Below are positions 9,426 to 17,913 of a stretch of DNA of 52,844 nucleotides, piece after piece. The translations under genes were made by a program, and so were the position numbers. Location of the stretch: contig CAZFER010000044.1 of NCBI GenBank assembly GCA_964517495.1, positions 1 to 52,844 of the forward strand, read 5' to 3'. Positions within the stretch are counted from its first letter, which is position 1. Every line of letters starts with the position of its first letter. Origin of the DNA: CAZFER01 sp964517495. GTDB lineage: Bacteria > Hinthialibacterota > Hinthialibacteria > Hinthialibacterales > Hinthialibacteraceae. Below the pieces are notes generated by a model. It did not search any database and was not told the DNA's origin. It saw nothing but the letters and a program-made list of their open reading frames with translations.

Positions 9426-10541
9426 TCAGGCTAGAGTGAATTCCGGCAGTTGCAGCACTTCACCGCCTTTTTGGGCTGATTGATGTGCACAAATTCCCAC
9501 ACAGGTCCAATTCGCACTGGTCACCGCATTGGGCCAGGGATCACGGTCTTCAATCAACGCCGAAACGAATTCATTCACCATATGGGGATGGGAGCCTCCA
9601 TGTCCTCCTCCTTGAATGAACGAAAGGTGGTCGGCATCCTGTATCGTACTGGTAAATGGACGAATAGGTTCAGGTAAAAGATGAGCATAATCTGGTACAG
9701 AGATACGTTCTGGGATTTCTGGCTCAGGCTTTTTGGCGGTGTGAATAACATGTTCTTCACCTTCAATCAGTGACCACTCAAAGCTTTTCTTTGACCCATA
9801 TACATCGAACGATTCACGATATTGTCGGGCGGTATCAAATAAAAATCGCCAAATATGGGCAGCGATATCAGAATCCTTGATCTTGATATGGCAGGATTCC
9901 ACTGCGAAGGCATTACCGGATTTTTCCGCAATCCGTTCATTAATGGTTCCAGAACCAAAGCAGGAAATAGACTCTGCACGCCCGTTTACCAAGCCAAGTA
10001 CTGGTGAAACCACATGAGTGGCATAATGCATGGGGATCATTCGCTCCCAATACTCAGGCCAGCCCTCCATGTCCTGGGGATGTGACGCCTGCATGTATTG
10101 AATCTTGCCTAACTCGCCGTTGTAATACATCTCTTTGATAAAAAGGAACTCCCGGCTGTATACAACCGTCTCCGCCATCATATATTTCAGTCCGGTTTCG
10201 TTTACCAACGAAACAATCTCTTCGCACTCCTCAATGGTGGTGGCCATTGGAACCGTACACATCACATGCTTGCCTGCCTTGAGCGCGGCGATGGACATCC
10301 AGGCATGGTCGGGAATCGGTGAATTAATATGGACAAAATCAATGGCCGGATCGGCCAGCAATTCCTCATAGTTGGTAAAACGTTTTTCCACACCGAAAGC
10401 ATCACCAATTTTATTCAGTTCGGCTTCATTCCGGCGGCAAATCGCATAAGGCTCAGCGTTGGGATGGGCCTGATAAATGGGAATAAACTCCGCCCCGAAT
10501 CCCAATCCAATGATGGCAGCATTAACCTTCTTATCGTTCAT
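9426..10541 (-). CDS. Gfo/Idh/MocA family oxidoreductase
   Basis: A 371-residue cytoplasmic NAD(P)-dependent sugar oxidoreductase. The Rossmann motif AIIGLGFGAEF (9-19) is at the N-terminus, and the conserved second strand region continues to GKHVMCTVPMATT (about 91-103). Most family members have EKP at this point, with the Lys used in catalysis; here it reads TVP (96-98), so the usual Lys is absent. The C-terminal domain contains HYATHVVSPVLGLVNGRAES. The ATG at 10541 follows GGAGGA. There is no signal peptide, so it probably acts on a monosaccharide after import, or on a related polyol, while the adjacent enzymes act outside. It is the first gene of a minus-strand run with the two sulfatases. 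Confidence 0.88.
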   Translation of the reverse strand: MNDKKVNAAIIGLGFGAEFIPIYQAHPNAEPYAICRRNEAELNKIGDAFGVEKRFTNYEELLADPAIDFVHINSPIPDHAWMSIAALKAGKHVMCTVPMATTIEECEEIVSLVNETGLKYMMAETVVYSREFLFIKEMYYNGELGKIQYMQASHPQDMEGWPEYWERMIPMHYATHVVSPVLGLVNGRAESISCFGSGTINERIAEKSGNAFAVESCHIKIKDSDIAAHIWRFLFDTARQYRESFDVYGSKKSFEWSLIEGEEHVIHTAKKPEPEIPERISVPDYAHLLPEPIRPFTSTIQDADHLSFIQGGGHGGSHPHMVNEFVSALIEDRDPWPNAVTSANWTCVGICAHQSAQKGGEVLQLPEFTLA

Positions 10542-10849
10542 TTATTGAATCCTCCCGTGTTTCGCAAATTTAGTGAAAAATCGTCGCCATCTTTCTTAAC
10601 GATTTAATATACCATCTTAACAAAATTGGAAGGAAAATAAACGCGAAATAAGAAGATTTCGTGTGTTTAAATAAAACTCCATTTAATAATAGATTGCATA
10701 AAAATCGATCACTAAACAGATAAATCCAATGAATTATTTATCTAAGTGCTTGATTTTTATATAGTTTTGCAGAAGTGAATGCAATATGTTGTTATTTATG
10801 ACTCTATTTAAGCATTCATAAAAAAAATATACTTTTTTTTAATCCAGGG
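10542..10849. other. AT-rich intergenic region
   Basis: This is the divergent space between the oxidoreductase gene (-) and the small gapped gene (+). It is very AT-rich. Apart from the promoter listed at 10850, I see no gene, repeat or RNA structure. Confidence 0.5.
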
Positions 10850-10878
10850 TTGACAAAATATAAAAATTGTGATAAAAG
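10850..10878 (+). promoter_or_regulatory. sigma-70-like promoter for the small Cys-rich gene
   Basis: A perfect TTGACA at 10850-10855, a 17-base spacer and TAAAAG at 10873-10878. The transcript would start about 45 bases before the ATG at 10929. It is the best-matching -35 box I found in the window. Confidence 0.7.
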
Positions 10879-10928
10879 TCATTATTTAGAGGAAATATTT
10901 GTAACCAGAGATTTTGAGGAGGTTCGGT

Positions 10929-11197
10929 ATGTTTAAACAAAAGTATNNNNNNNNNNNNNNNNNNNNNNNNNNNNNNNNNNNNNNNNNNNNNNNNNNNNNN
11001 NNNNNNNNNNNNNNNNNNNNNNNNNNNNNNNNNNNNNNNNNNNNNNCCAGCTTCCCGGGGATGCGGCACCAATATATAACATTAATCATGAGGTAGAATG
11101 TGGAAATTATCATGAAGGGGATTATGTAGGAGGATCCTGCGAAGAGTGTGATACCGATGTCGGTGGATGTGGTGCATGGGCTACTGAAGCATGCTGA
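10929..11197 (+). CDS. small Cys-rich protein, interrupted by an assembly gap
   Basis: The ATG at 10929 has a strong ribosome-binding site (GAGGAGG) and opens MFKQKY before the run of N. After the gap, one frame (from 11048) stays open to a TGA at 11195-11197 and ends in a Cys-, Gly- and acid-rich tail including CGNYHEGDYVGGSCEECD and then GGCGAWATEAC. The other forward frames stop or show nothing. Both ends are on the plus strand with a promoter and SD upstream, so they probably belong to one small protein. The 100 N are a nominal gap, so length and frame across it are unknown. The five Cys of the tail could bind metal or form disulfides. I do not recognise the family. A gene for an anchored LolA-like protein follows 81 bp later and may be a partner. 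Confidence 0.6.
10947..11046. other. assembly gap (100 N)
   Basis: Exactly 100 undetermined bases, the conventional scaffold gap length. The true size is unknown and the gap falls inside a coding region. Confidence 0.98.
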
Positions 11198-11278
11198 TGG
11201 GGCGATTTTCATTAAACATAATCATTCCAACAAATCTTTTTCTGAGCGTATTTTATTTAATTAGGAGGATGTGGTAAA

Positions 11279-12715
11279 ATGAGTGCTAAAGAAAACAAAT
11301 TAAGATTGAACACTTTACTATCACTTTTTGGTGTAATGGTTGTTTTTGTTCTTCATTCACAGGCTTATGAGCCCTATGCTTCCCTCAAAAGCAAGTTGCA
11401 TCATGTGGGAGTGGATGATAAGAATATCAATACTATAGTCGACATTCTTGAACTTAGACGAGCAAATAGAGAAAGCATACGTTCCTTTCACGTCTCATTC
11501 ACAAAAATGCGCTTTGCATCACCCCTGCAATTATCGAAATGGTCTGATAAGTATTATCGGGGAATCGTACCTCCAGAGGCCTTACCCAATCCAGAAATAT
11601 CAAAATTTATTGTCAAGAAAACTGAACGGTCTCAATATGGTTTACTCTATCATCCATATCGTGTTCAACGCTTTATGTCAGTGGATAATGATATTGAGCC
11701 CAACGATGAGAAAAACACGTTATATGCTCCTATCAGCATACGAAAAGAATATGTAAAAGAAGGTTCGCTCATTGTGAGTGTCGAAGATCGAAAATCTCTA
11801 TCTGCCGATGCTCCATTATCAATAGACAGAATAGAAGGTGTCATTTCAGATTCTGGTGAACATGAATGGTTGGCAAGCAGTATTGATTTTTCTCCTCAGT
11901 CTTACGAGATACATTCATTTGAACAAAAAATGGATGATATTGCTGAAGCCACTGCCACCCTAAAAGATATGTATCGTTCTACAGAAAATGGTGATGACAT
12001 TGTTGCGCTTGTTTTGGAATATCCCCATAAAGAATTTCACATTGCCAAATACTCAATCAATAAAAACGGTTTGTTGGTTATGCAAGAAATCATTATCCCT
12101 TTCAGTGACAACGAAGGATTGCATGAACGGAAAATTCAATTATCCAATCTTTCATTTTATCAGGTTGATAACAACGGCTTTTCAATTTATGTGCCTTCTC
12201 ATTATGAACGAAATGATTATATTGATGATGAGTTTCGAGAAAAATTGATTTTTAATTTGGACGAATCCCTTTCGACAGTTAATCCCGAAATTCCCGACGA
12301 GGAATTTGCCGTAATTATTCCTGAAGGTAAAGATGTAAATTTTTGGAATCATCGATCCAAGAATTCTTTAACTCAACCTGATTTATATCGTCGGTATACT
12401 GATTTACCCGCAAGCATCAAACCATTGGTAAAACATGAAAAAGCGGAACTTATTTCCACAAATAGATATTTTTCGGACGAAGATAAAAATCAAGTTAGGG
12501 GTATTATTGGGCAAATAGATAATCCTCATATGAATGGTTCACAACATTTGGTTGGATACAATCCCTCTTCCAATCATTCAACACCAACTATTTATTATGA
12601 TTATGGGGATGGTTGGTCGTTGAACTTCCATATCCTGATGTTGGGTATTTTTTTACTTTTATGTGGCTTGATTTTACGCACTTATCGAAGAGAGAGATTT
12701 TCTAGGCCTAAATGA
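11279..12715 (+). CDS. membrane-anchored exported protein, possibly LolA-like fold
   Basis: A 478-residue protein with an N-terminal hydrophobic segment (about 14-29, LLSLFGVMVVFVLHSQA) and a C-terminal membrane helix (about 448-465, LMLGIFLLLCGLILR) followed by basic RRERFSR. This is the arrangement of a protein exported and held in the inner membrane by its tail. AGGAGG precedes the ATG. In the middle, NRESIRSFHVSFTKMRF and a later block with alternating beta strands (VALVLEYPHKEFHIAKYSI, then LSNLSFYQVDNNGFSIYVP) resemble the LolA/LolB-like lipoprotein-carrier fold. That is only a structural impression. Acidic linkers are frequent. It lies 81 bp after the small Cys-rich gene on the same strand, so co-transcription is likely. 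Function unknown. Confidence 0.6.
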   Translation: MSAKENKLRLNTLLSLFGVMVVFVLHSQAYEPYASLKSKLHHVGVDDKNINTIVDILELRRANRESIRSFHVSFTKMRFASPLQLSKWSDKYYRGIVPPEALPNPEISKFIVKKTERSQYGLLYHPYRVQRFMSVDNDIEPNDEKNTLYAPISIRKEYVKEGSLIVSVEDRKSLSADAPLSIDRIEGVISDSGEHEWLASSIDFSPQSYEIHSFEQKMDDIAEATATLKDMYRSTENGDDIVALVLEYPHKEFHIAKYSINKNGLLVMQEIIIPFSDNEGLHERKIQLSNLSFYQVDNNGFSIYVPSHYERNDYIDDEFREKLIFNLDESLSTVNPEIPDEEFAVIIPEGKDVNFWNHRSKNSLTQPDLYRRYTDLPASIKPLVKHEKAELISTNRYFSDEDKNQVRGIIGQIDNPHMNGSQHLVGYNPSSNHSTPTIYYDYGDGWSLNFHILMLGIFLLLCGLILRTYRRERFSRPK

Positions 12716-12720
12716 TAGAT

Positions 12721-12985
12721 TTATAATTTGGTAAATGCGCAATGATTCATCATCCGTTCCGCCATTTGAGAGGATAACACCCGCTCTGAAGGAGAAAGTG
12801 AAACGCGGCCTTTTTCCAGGATCGAGGTCATTTTGTAAATCAGATCTTTTCGGATCTCAGGTCGCTGATGGATGAGATTGTTCTTCTCAGCTGCATCCTC
12901 TTCCAAATCGTAAAGCTGATAAAATGAAAAATCAGTTCGTTTGTAGACCTTCAAGTCTTTTTCTGATAAAGATAGACTCCATTCA
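12721..12985 (-). pseudogene. duplicated 3' fragment of a sulfatase-like gene
   Basis: About 214 bp here (12751-12964) match 14723-14936, the 3' end of the large sulfatase-like gene, without gaps and with roughly 16 mismatches by eye. The translation contains KVYKRTDFSFYQLYDLEED and then SILEKGRVSLSPSERVLSS, as in the intact copy. Only the last part of the gene is present. The final residues differ from the intact ending (RALGYL), and upstream of 12964 the match is lost next to the FAD oxidoreductase gene. It is a remnant of a second, tandem copy and not a functional gene. Some of the sequence just beyond the match may be unrecognised paralogue. Confidence 0.85.
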
Positions 12986-14466
12986 TGAATACCAACTGGG
13001 ATATGCAGCATGACGTTATTGTCATCGGAGGGGGCGGGGCCGGACTGGCCGCGGCGCTGGAAGCTTCAAATCATGGTGCCGATGTGGTGCTGATTGAAAA
13101 ATGCCCGCAACTCGGAGGAACCACCAGCATCGCCGTCGGTTCGATTACAGCGGCCTGCACCTCGATGCAAAAGGCGGCAGGAATCGAAGACCGGCCGGAC
13201 TGGCACAATGAAGACATCGGCAAATTCAATCCCGCGCTGGAAGACCGCAACGATTTTGAACTGCGCGGTTTTTTCACCCAACACGCCGCTGAGACATTTG
13301 AATGGCTGAGAGAAATGGGCTTGCAGTTTCAAGGGCCCAATCCCGAACCGCCCAACCGAATGCCGCGTATGCACAATGTGGTTCCCAACGCCAAAGCTTA
13401 CATCGCCGCCATGCACCAGCGTTTAATCCAAAACAAAGTCAAGATTCTGTTCTCATGCACGGCAAAGAGATTGGTGCAAGATAACGACGAAAGAGTTATC
13501 GGCATCGAAGTGGAACATGATGGAAAACCGCTAATCATCCAAGCAAAAAAAGGAGTTATCCTTGCTTCGGGAGACTATTCCAACAGCGAAAGCGTTAAGC
13601 TTAACTATCTCTCGGATGATGTGGCGCAGGTGGAAGGCATCAATCCCAACTCCACCGGAGACGGCCATCAGCTCGCGCAGCAGGCCGGTGCGGAACTCGT
13701 GAACATGGATGTAGTCTACGGCCCGGAACTGCGTTTCGTCCCGCCGCCGCATCCGCCATTCTCGCAACTGCTGCCTACCAATCCTTTTCTGGCGAAAATA
13801 TATGCATTGGGAATGAAACTGCTTCCCCATTCGTTCTACATCCACATTGTCAAAAAACTGCTGGTGACTTGGCAACACCCGGAAAACACGCTGTTTCAGC
13901 ACGGCGCGGTGTTAATCAATCAAAAAGGCGAACGCTTTGTTGATGAAACCGGTAATCCCGAATTGGCTATCCCCCGCCAGCCGGGTAAATATGCCTATAT
14001 CGTTTTCGACAACCGCATCGCTGAACTGTTCTCCGAATGGCCGCACTTCATCTCCACCGCCCCAGAAATCGCGTATGCCTACGTCAAAGACTACAAACGT
14101 CTGCGTCCCGATATCTACACCGAAGCGGAAACATGGGATGGATTGGCGCAAAAACTCAATGTTTCTGCAAATAAACTCTCGGGTGCCATACAAACACACA
14201 ACAATGAAACATCATTGGAACCGTTAAATAATCCACCCTATTACGCGCTTGGTCCGGTAAAAAGTTGGATCGTCACCACCGAAGGCGGGGTGCGGATCAA
14301 TCAAGATATGCAGGCCCTGAAGCCGGGTGGCTCGCCTATCCCAGGACTCTATGCAACCGGATCAACCGGCAACAGCGGGATGATAATTTGGGGGCACGGC
14401 CTGCATATTGCGTGGGCTTTTACCAGCGGACGTTTGGCAGGGAAGCATATTTCTAAGAATGAATAA
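12985..14466 (+). CDS. FAD-dependent oxidoreductase of the fumarate reductase / ketosteroid dehydrogenase family
   Basis: A 493-residue FAD_binding_2 protein. The dinucleotide motif VIVIGGGGAGLAAALEA lies at the N-terminus with no signal peptide, so it is cytoplasmic. Further FAD contacts are the LIEKCPQLGGTTSIA segment and the C-terminal GLYATGSTGNSGMIIWGHGL, and GVILASGDYSNSE matches the usual GVxLAxGGF strand. In this family the bound flavin reduces or oxidises a C-C bond (fumarate, urocanate, steroid-type substrates). The substrate here is unknown. ATG at 12985 and ATG at 13003 are both possible and neither has a good ribosome-binding site. The gene is clearly more GC-rich than its neighbours. 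It is flanked by two copies of a sulfatase 3' end, so it looks like a late arrival. Confidence 0.85.
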   Translation: MNTNWDMQHDVIVIGGGGAGLAAALEASNHGADVVLIEKCPQLGGTTSIAVGSITAACTSMQKAAGIEDRPDWHNEDIGKFNPALEDRNDFELRGFFTQHAAETFEWLREMGLQFQGPNPEPPNRMPRMHNVVPNAKAYIAAMHQRLIQNKVKILFSCTAKRLVQDNDERVIGIEVEHDGKPLIIQAKKGVILASGDYSNSESVKLNYLSDDVAQVEGINPNSTGDGHQLAQQAGAELVNMDVVYGPELRFVPPPHPPFSQLLPTNPFLAKIYALGMKLLPHSFYIHIVKKLLVTWQHPENTLFQHGAVLINQKGERFVDETGNPELAIPRQPGKYAYIVFDNRIAELFSEWPHFISTAPEIAYAYVKDYKRLRPDIYTEAETWDGLAQKLNVSANKLSGAIQTHNNETSLEPLNNPPYYALGPVKSWIVTTEGGVRINQDMQALKPGGSPIPGLYATGSTGNSGMIIWGHGLHIAWAFTSGRLAGKHISKNE

Positions 14467-14502
14467 AAATTCTTATTAAGGGTGGCTAGGGCGATCAAGC
14501 AC

Positions 14503-14622
14503 TCAAAAATTTTCTATCGCAGGATTGTCTTTCTCAATTAATAAAAACCGGTTGGCTTTCACATTTTCATAAGTATCTACATCCCCATTGGGCCAACGCA
14601 CTTCCAGATAGAACCAACTGCT
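14503..14622 (-). pseudogene. C-terminal remnant of an ASPIC/UnbV-domain protein
   Basis: On the minus strand this stretch reads WFYLEVRWPNGDVDTYENV followed by KANRFLLIEKDN and a stop at 14503. That is the typical end of an ASPIC/UnbV domain (the vxWPxGxxxxxxNVxANxxxxIxE pattern), found at the C-terminus of exported FG-GAP/CRTAC1-like proteins. In-frame stops occur just upstream and no other part of such a gene is visible, so it is a fragment. Confidence 0.7.
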
Positions 14623-14701
14623 AATGAGACATCAGACTTTGCTTTCAATAACGTTCTCAGAAAATCCTTTAATCGGGTAGCATACCAGTAATTAATGCTC
14701 T

Positions 14702-17700
14702 TTATAAATACCCCAACGCCCGCATCCGTTCCTCCATTTGAGAAGATAACACCCGCTCTGATGGAGAAAGTGAAACGCGGCCTTTTTCCAGAATCGAGGT
14801 CATTTTGTAAATCAGATCTTTTCGGATGTCAGGTCGCTGATGGATAAGGTTGTTCCTCTCATCTGCATCCTCTTCCAAATTGTAAAGCTGATAAAATGAC
14901 GAATCAGTTCGTTTGTAAACTTTCATATCTTTTTCGGAGACAGGTATTTCCGGAATATTAAATCGGCCCAGCGTAACATAACCGATTTGCTCGTTGTTTA
15001 ATTCATTGTGGGCAAGCAGGTTGTACAGATCAACCCACCCAGAGAAAATATAATCCCAATATGAACCCACCTCAATTATGAGCTCCACGTCCTCCATGTC
15101 ATCATCCAATGGAACATAAAGAGTATCGTTAATGGATTCACCAACTTTCCATGAATAAGTGGGACGAATATGGCCACCTAAAAACCAGAGGCTGTATTCC
15201 CGCCGATGTTCATTGGTTTTCTTGTTTACAATCATCAATTTGCCGGAAAACGGTTTATCCATTTTGGCCAAAGCTTCCCAATAAAGGGTCAAATACAACG
15301 CGGGTTCATTATTCGGCGCTTTTTCTAAATCATAACCCAGGAATTTGATGACATTCTGAAAAGTATAGGGTAGATCATGCTGCGGAGTTAATTGCTCAAG
15401 TGTTTGTTGGAATTGCTTGCCCCACTCCTCTTCATATACTGCTTTGAGGGCCTCTCGATGGTAGGGTGTTAAGGTCAAGCATCGCTTTAAGTGTTTTTCT
15501 TTATCTTCATTTTTCTCAGCGTGTTTGGACATTAAATACTGCGCATGTCCCTCATTAGGATAAAGATAATAAAACCGTTTCAATAGGGGAAGGTTTTGAG
15601 TATCATTCATTTCATTTATGAATCTCTCAGAACCCAAACAACCGTATGTAATAGGATCATTGTTTTGTAAAAGCCCCCTTAATTGATTGACCGGGAATGC
15701 TTCAATTTGAAGATCGGTTTCATAAAAAGCATTATCATTACATTCAACACGTTCATAATCGATGGTGCGTTGATGATCAGCTGTTACTTTAATCGAACAA
15801 AGCCTTAATCGAAGGCGGTATGTTCCTTTTGGCAAGTCTTGCGGAAGAGGCAGCCAAAACCAATCGTAAGTCCGATGATCTTTCAAAATAGGCTGATCAC
15901 GCTTTTGGCCGCGATTTTTGCGGTGTTTACCGAAAACGATTCGTTCATGTGTCAAAATCTCTTCATCATCACCATTCACCAACTCCAATTTTATTATACG
16001 GTCCTGCTCCTGATGTTTTAAATACTGATACGTGTAAGTGATTAATAGATTTTCTCCAGCTAAACCGATTGAAGGCTTGATATCCATTCCGAGAAAAAGC
16101 AAGTCAGTCGCAATTTTAATTGGATGATAAATAGGAAAAGAGACAAGTCTCCATCGGACTTCACTATTTTCTGAGTCAGCTTTAGAAGATGTTTCCCGTT
16201 TTGTTTTGTAAGGTTTCCAAACGGCCTCGATTTGAATGATTTTCTGTGGAATGTTATCATCATATTCAATGGCTGGAAATTTTCCGAAAAAATCCACTTT
16301 GGAACTTTCACAAATATATTGTCCTAATTCTTTGAAAAACTTGCCATTCATAATCGCGTTTAACTGCAAGATTCCTTTCGCCCCATACAACCGAAGTGTC
16401 CCTGAAAATTGATACTCCTCTTCGTATTCTATGGCAGGTGAATGAATGCCAAATGATTCCAACACGACATTATTCGCAACAGCCTGAGGTGTTTTGATAG
16501 CCGTATCAGGAATAGCCAATGGGATGGTGTTGTTATGGTATGGCAAAGGTTCTCCTGTTAGAACCCTTAATAATCGCGTATTCCCATACCATGGGAAATC
16601 ATTGTATACGAAACGCCATTTACCCTGGGTAATCGCCCATCCTTTTTCAGTGGGTAAATCGCTTGGAATTTCCTGGGCAATTAATATCCTATCTTCCGGA
16701 ACCTTAACCTCCTTAGACAAGATGTCCCATCCATAATCACCCACGATTTCATCCGAACCTGCTTGCGCAAGTATTGTTGTTCCAAAATCATAATGTGAAA
16801 CTGGAGTGGAATCGATTCGTGGAGTTGGATCGGACGTGTCATGTATAATAAGTGGGACATGCAAAATTGCATTGTTCAGGCTTTCTCCATGAGTGGCATG
16901 TCCTTTTTCACCAAAACATTCTCCATGATCCGATGTGATGACAAACAATGTGCGTCGGGATAAACCAAGTTTTTCCAACTGACCCATGAAAGCGGATATT
17001 AATGAGTCACCAAATAGAATGTTTGCCTCATACCGCATCTGGTAAAACAAGGGATTCTTATGATTCCAGGGCAAAGTGACCGACGATGGAAAGCGCCCTT
17101 CACAACGCCCACTTCCCAGAGATGAATCAATGCGGACCATATAAGGCTCAAGATATAGATTGGAAGGATTATGCTTGTTATTTTCCTCACGCATCGCTTG
17201 AAGGAATGGCTGTGGGGGATTATAGGGCATATGTGGAGGTAAAAGGTGAATATAACTAAAAAATGGTTCTATCCCATTTTCCAATCCTCCAATCCATTGG
17301 ATGGATTTTTTAACAATACTCCGTGAACCGGTGGAATCATACGTCTCATAATCAGCATGATCAAAATGAGCCTCCATCCCAAATCCATCTGCAATCACAC
17401 TGTTATTAGTGAAATATCCAGTATGATAACCAACCTTTTTAAGTTTTTTCGGCAATGAGGGAACGTCAGAAGGTAAAGATTTCCGTATTTTGGCCACATT
17501 GTGCTCACTGGGAAGCAATCCCGTCAAAATGCTGACCACTGCCGGAGCGGTCCAGGTCGATGAAGCATAACAACGCTCAAACAAAGTGGATTGTTCCGAT
17601 AGCTGCTTTAAAAAGGGCGCCGTATTCCGGTGGCAACCATACATTGGCAGCGATTTAGCCCGCAAGGCATCCAGCATCAGTAGAACAATATTAGGAGGTT

Positions 17701-17785
17701 CATGGGATAAGTTTCCACAATTAAGGGCTAAAAGTGATCCTAACGAGGTTTGGATCATTTTACGTCTGGAAATTGAGTGGTTCAT
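14702..17785 (-). CDS. large sulfatase-superfamily protein with Thr at the nucleophile position
   Basis: A 1027-residue protein, about twice the usual sulfatase length. Residues 1-22 hold SRRKMIQTSLGSLLAL, a likely twin-arginine export signal. The alkaline-phosphatase/sulfatase fold follows: NIVLLMLDALRAKSLPMYGC (metal Asp39), STWTAPAVVSILTG (74-89), and TSDHGECFGEKGHATHG as distal metal site. Aligned on SILTG, the formylglycine Cys of CxPxR is Thr79 and the Arg is Val83. This is the WTxP variant seen in sulfatase-like proteins that do not use formylglycine, related to phosphoglycerol-transferase-type enzymes, so it may act on phosphoesters. Residues from about 430 form an unrecognised beta-rich section and a helical, TPR-like stretch near 740-800. 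The last 85 residues carry the usual sulfatase tail (SFYQLYNLEEDADERNNL). A copy of the 3' end lies at 12751-12964. Confidence 0.8.
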   Translation of the reverse strand: MNHSISRRKMIQTSLGSLLALNCGNLSHEPPNIVLLMLDALRAKSLPMYGCHRNTAPFLKQLSEQSTLFERCYASSTWTAPAVVSILTGLLPSEHNVAKIRKSLPSDVPSLPKKLKKVGYHTGYFTNNSVIADGFGMEAHFDHADYETYDSTGSRSIVKKSIQWIGGLENGIEPFFSYIHLLPPHMPYNPPQPFLQAMREENNKHNPSNLYLEPYMVRIDSSLGSGRCEGRFPSSVTLPWNHKNPLFYQMRYEANILFGDSLISAFMGQLEKLGLSRRTLFVITSDHGECFGEKGHATHGESLNNAILHVPLIIHDTSDPTPRIDSTPVSHYDFGTTILAQAGSDEIVGDYGWDILSKEVKVPEDRILIAQEIPSDLPTEKGWAITQGKWRFVYNDFPWYGNTRLLRVLTGEPLPYHNNTIPLAIPDTAIKTPQAVANNVVLESFGIHSPAIEYEEEYQFSGTLRLYGAKGILQLNAIMNGKFFKELGQYICESSKVDFFGKFPAIEYDDNIPQKIIQIEAVWKPYKTKRETSSKADSENSEVRWRLVSFPIYHPIKIATDLLFLGMDIKPSIGLAGENLLITYTYQYLKHQEQDRIIKLELVNGDDEEILTHERIVFGKHRKNRGQKRDQPILKDHRTYDWFWLPLPQDLPKGTYRLRLRLCSIKVTADHQRTIDYERVECNDNAFYETDLQIEAFPVNQLRGLLQNNDPITYGCLGSERFINEMNDTQNLPLLKRFYYLYPNEGHAQYLMSKHAEKNEDKEKHLKRCLTLTPYHREALKAVYEEEWGKQFQQTLEQLTPQHDLPYTFQNVIKFLGYDLEKAPNNEPALYLTLYWEALAKMDKPFSGKLMIVNKKTNEHRREYSLWFLGGHIRPTYSWKVGESINDTLYVPLDDDMEDVELIIEVGSYWDYIFSGWVDLYNLLAHNELNNEQIGYVTLGRFNIPEIPVSEKDMKVYKRTDSSFYQLYNLEEDADERNNLIHQRPDIRKDLIYKMTSILEKGRVSLSPSERVLSSQMEERMRALGYL

Positions 17786-17913
17786 CTTTAATAAAATACA
17801 CCTATATCTGAATAAAATCGATAATCATACCATATTAACCATCTAAAAAATAAATTGTAGATGGATCAGTGTCAGAACCTTCAACAAATCCCTGCTTTTA
17901 CCCATGCATTTAA

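Noticed and set aside
10914..11096. A continuous 61-residue plus-strand ORF read straight through the 100 N
   Set aside because: The gap length is nominal, so the frame across it is not known; the coding-like frame after the gap is the one from 11048, not this one.
12721..13011. A separate 96-residue minus-strand gene
   Set aside because: Its content is the duplicated end of the sulfatase-like gene, and its first residues come from antisense of the FAD gene; there is no ribosome-binding site.
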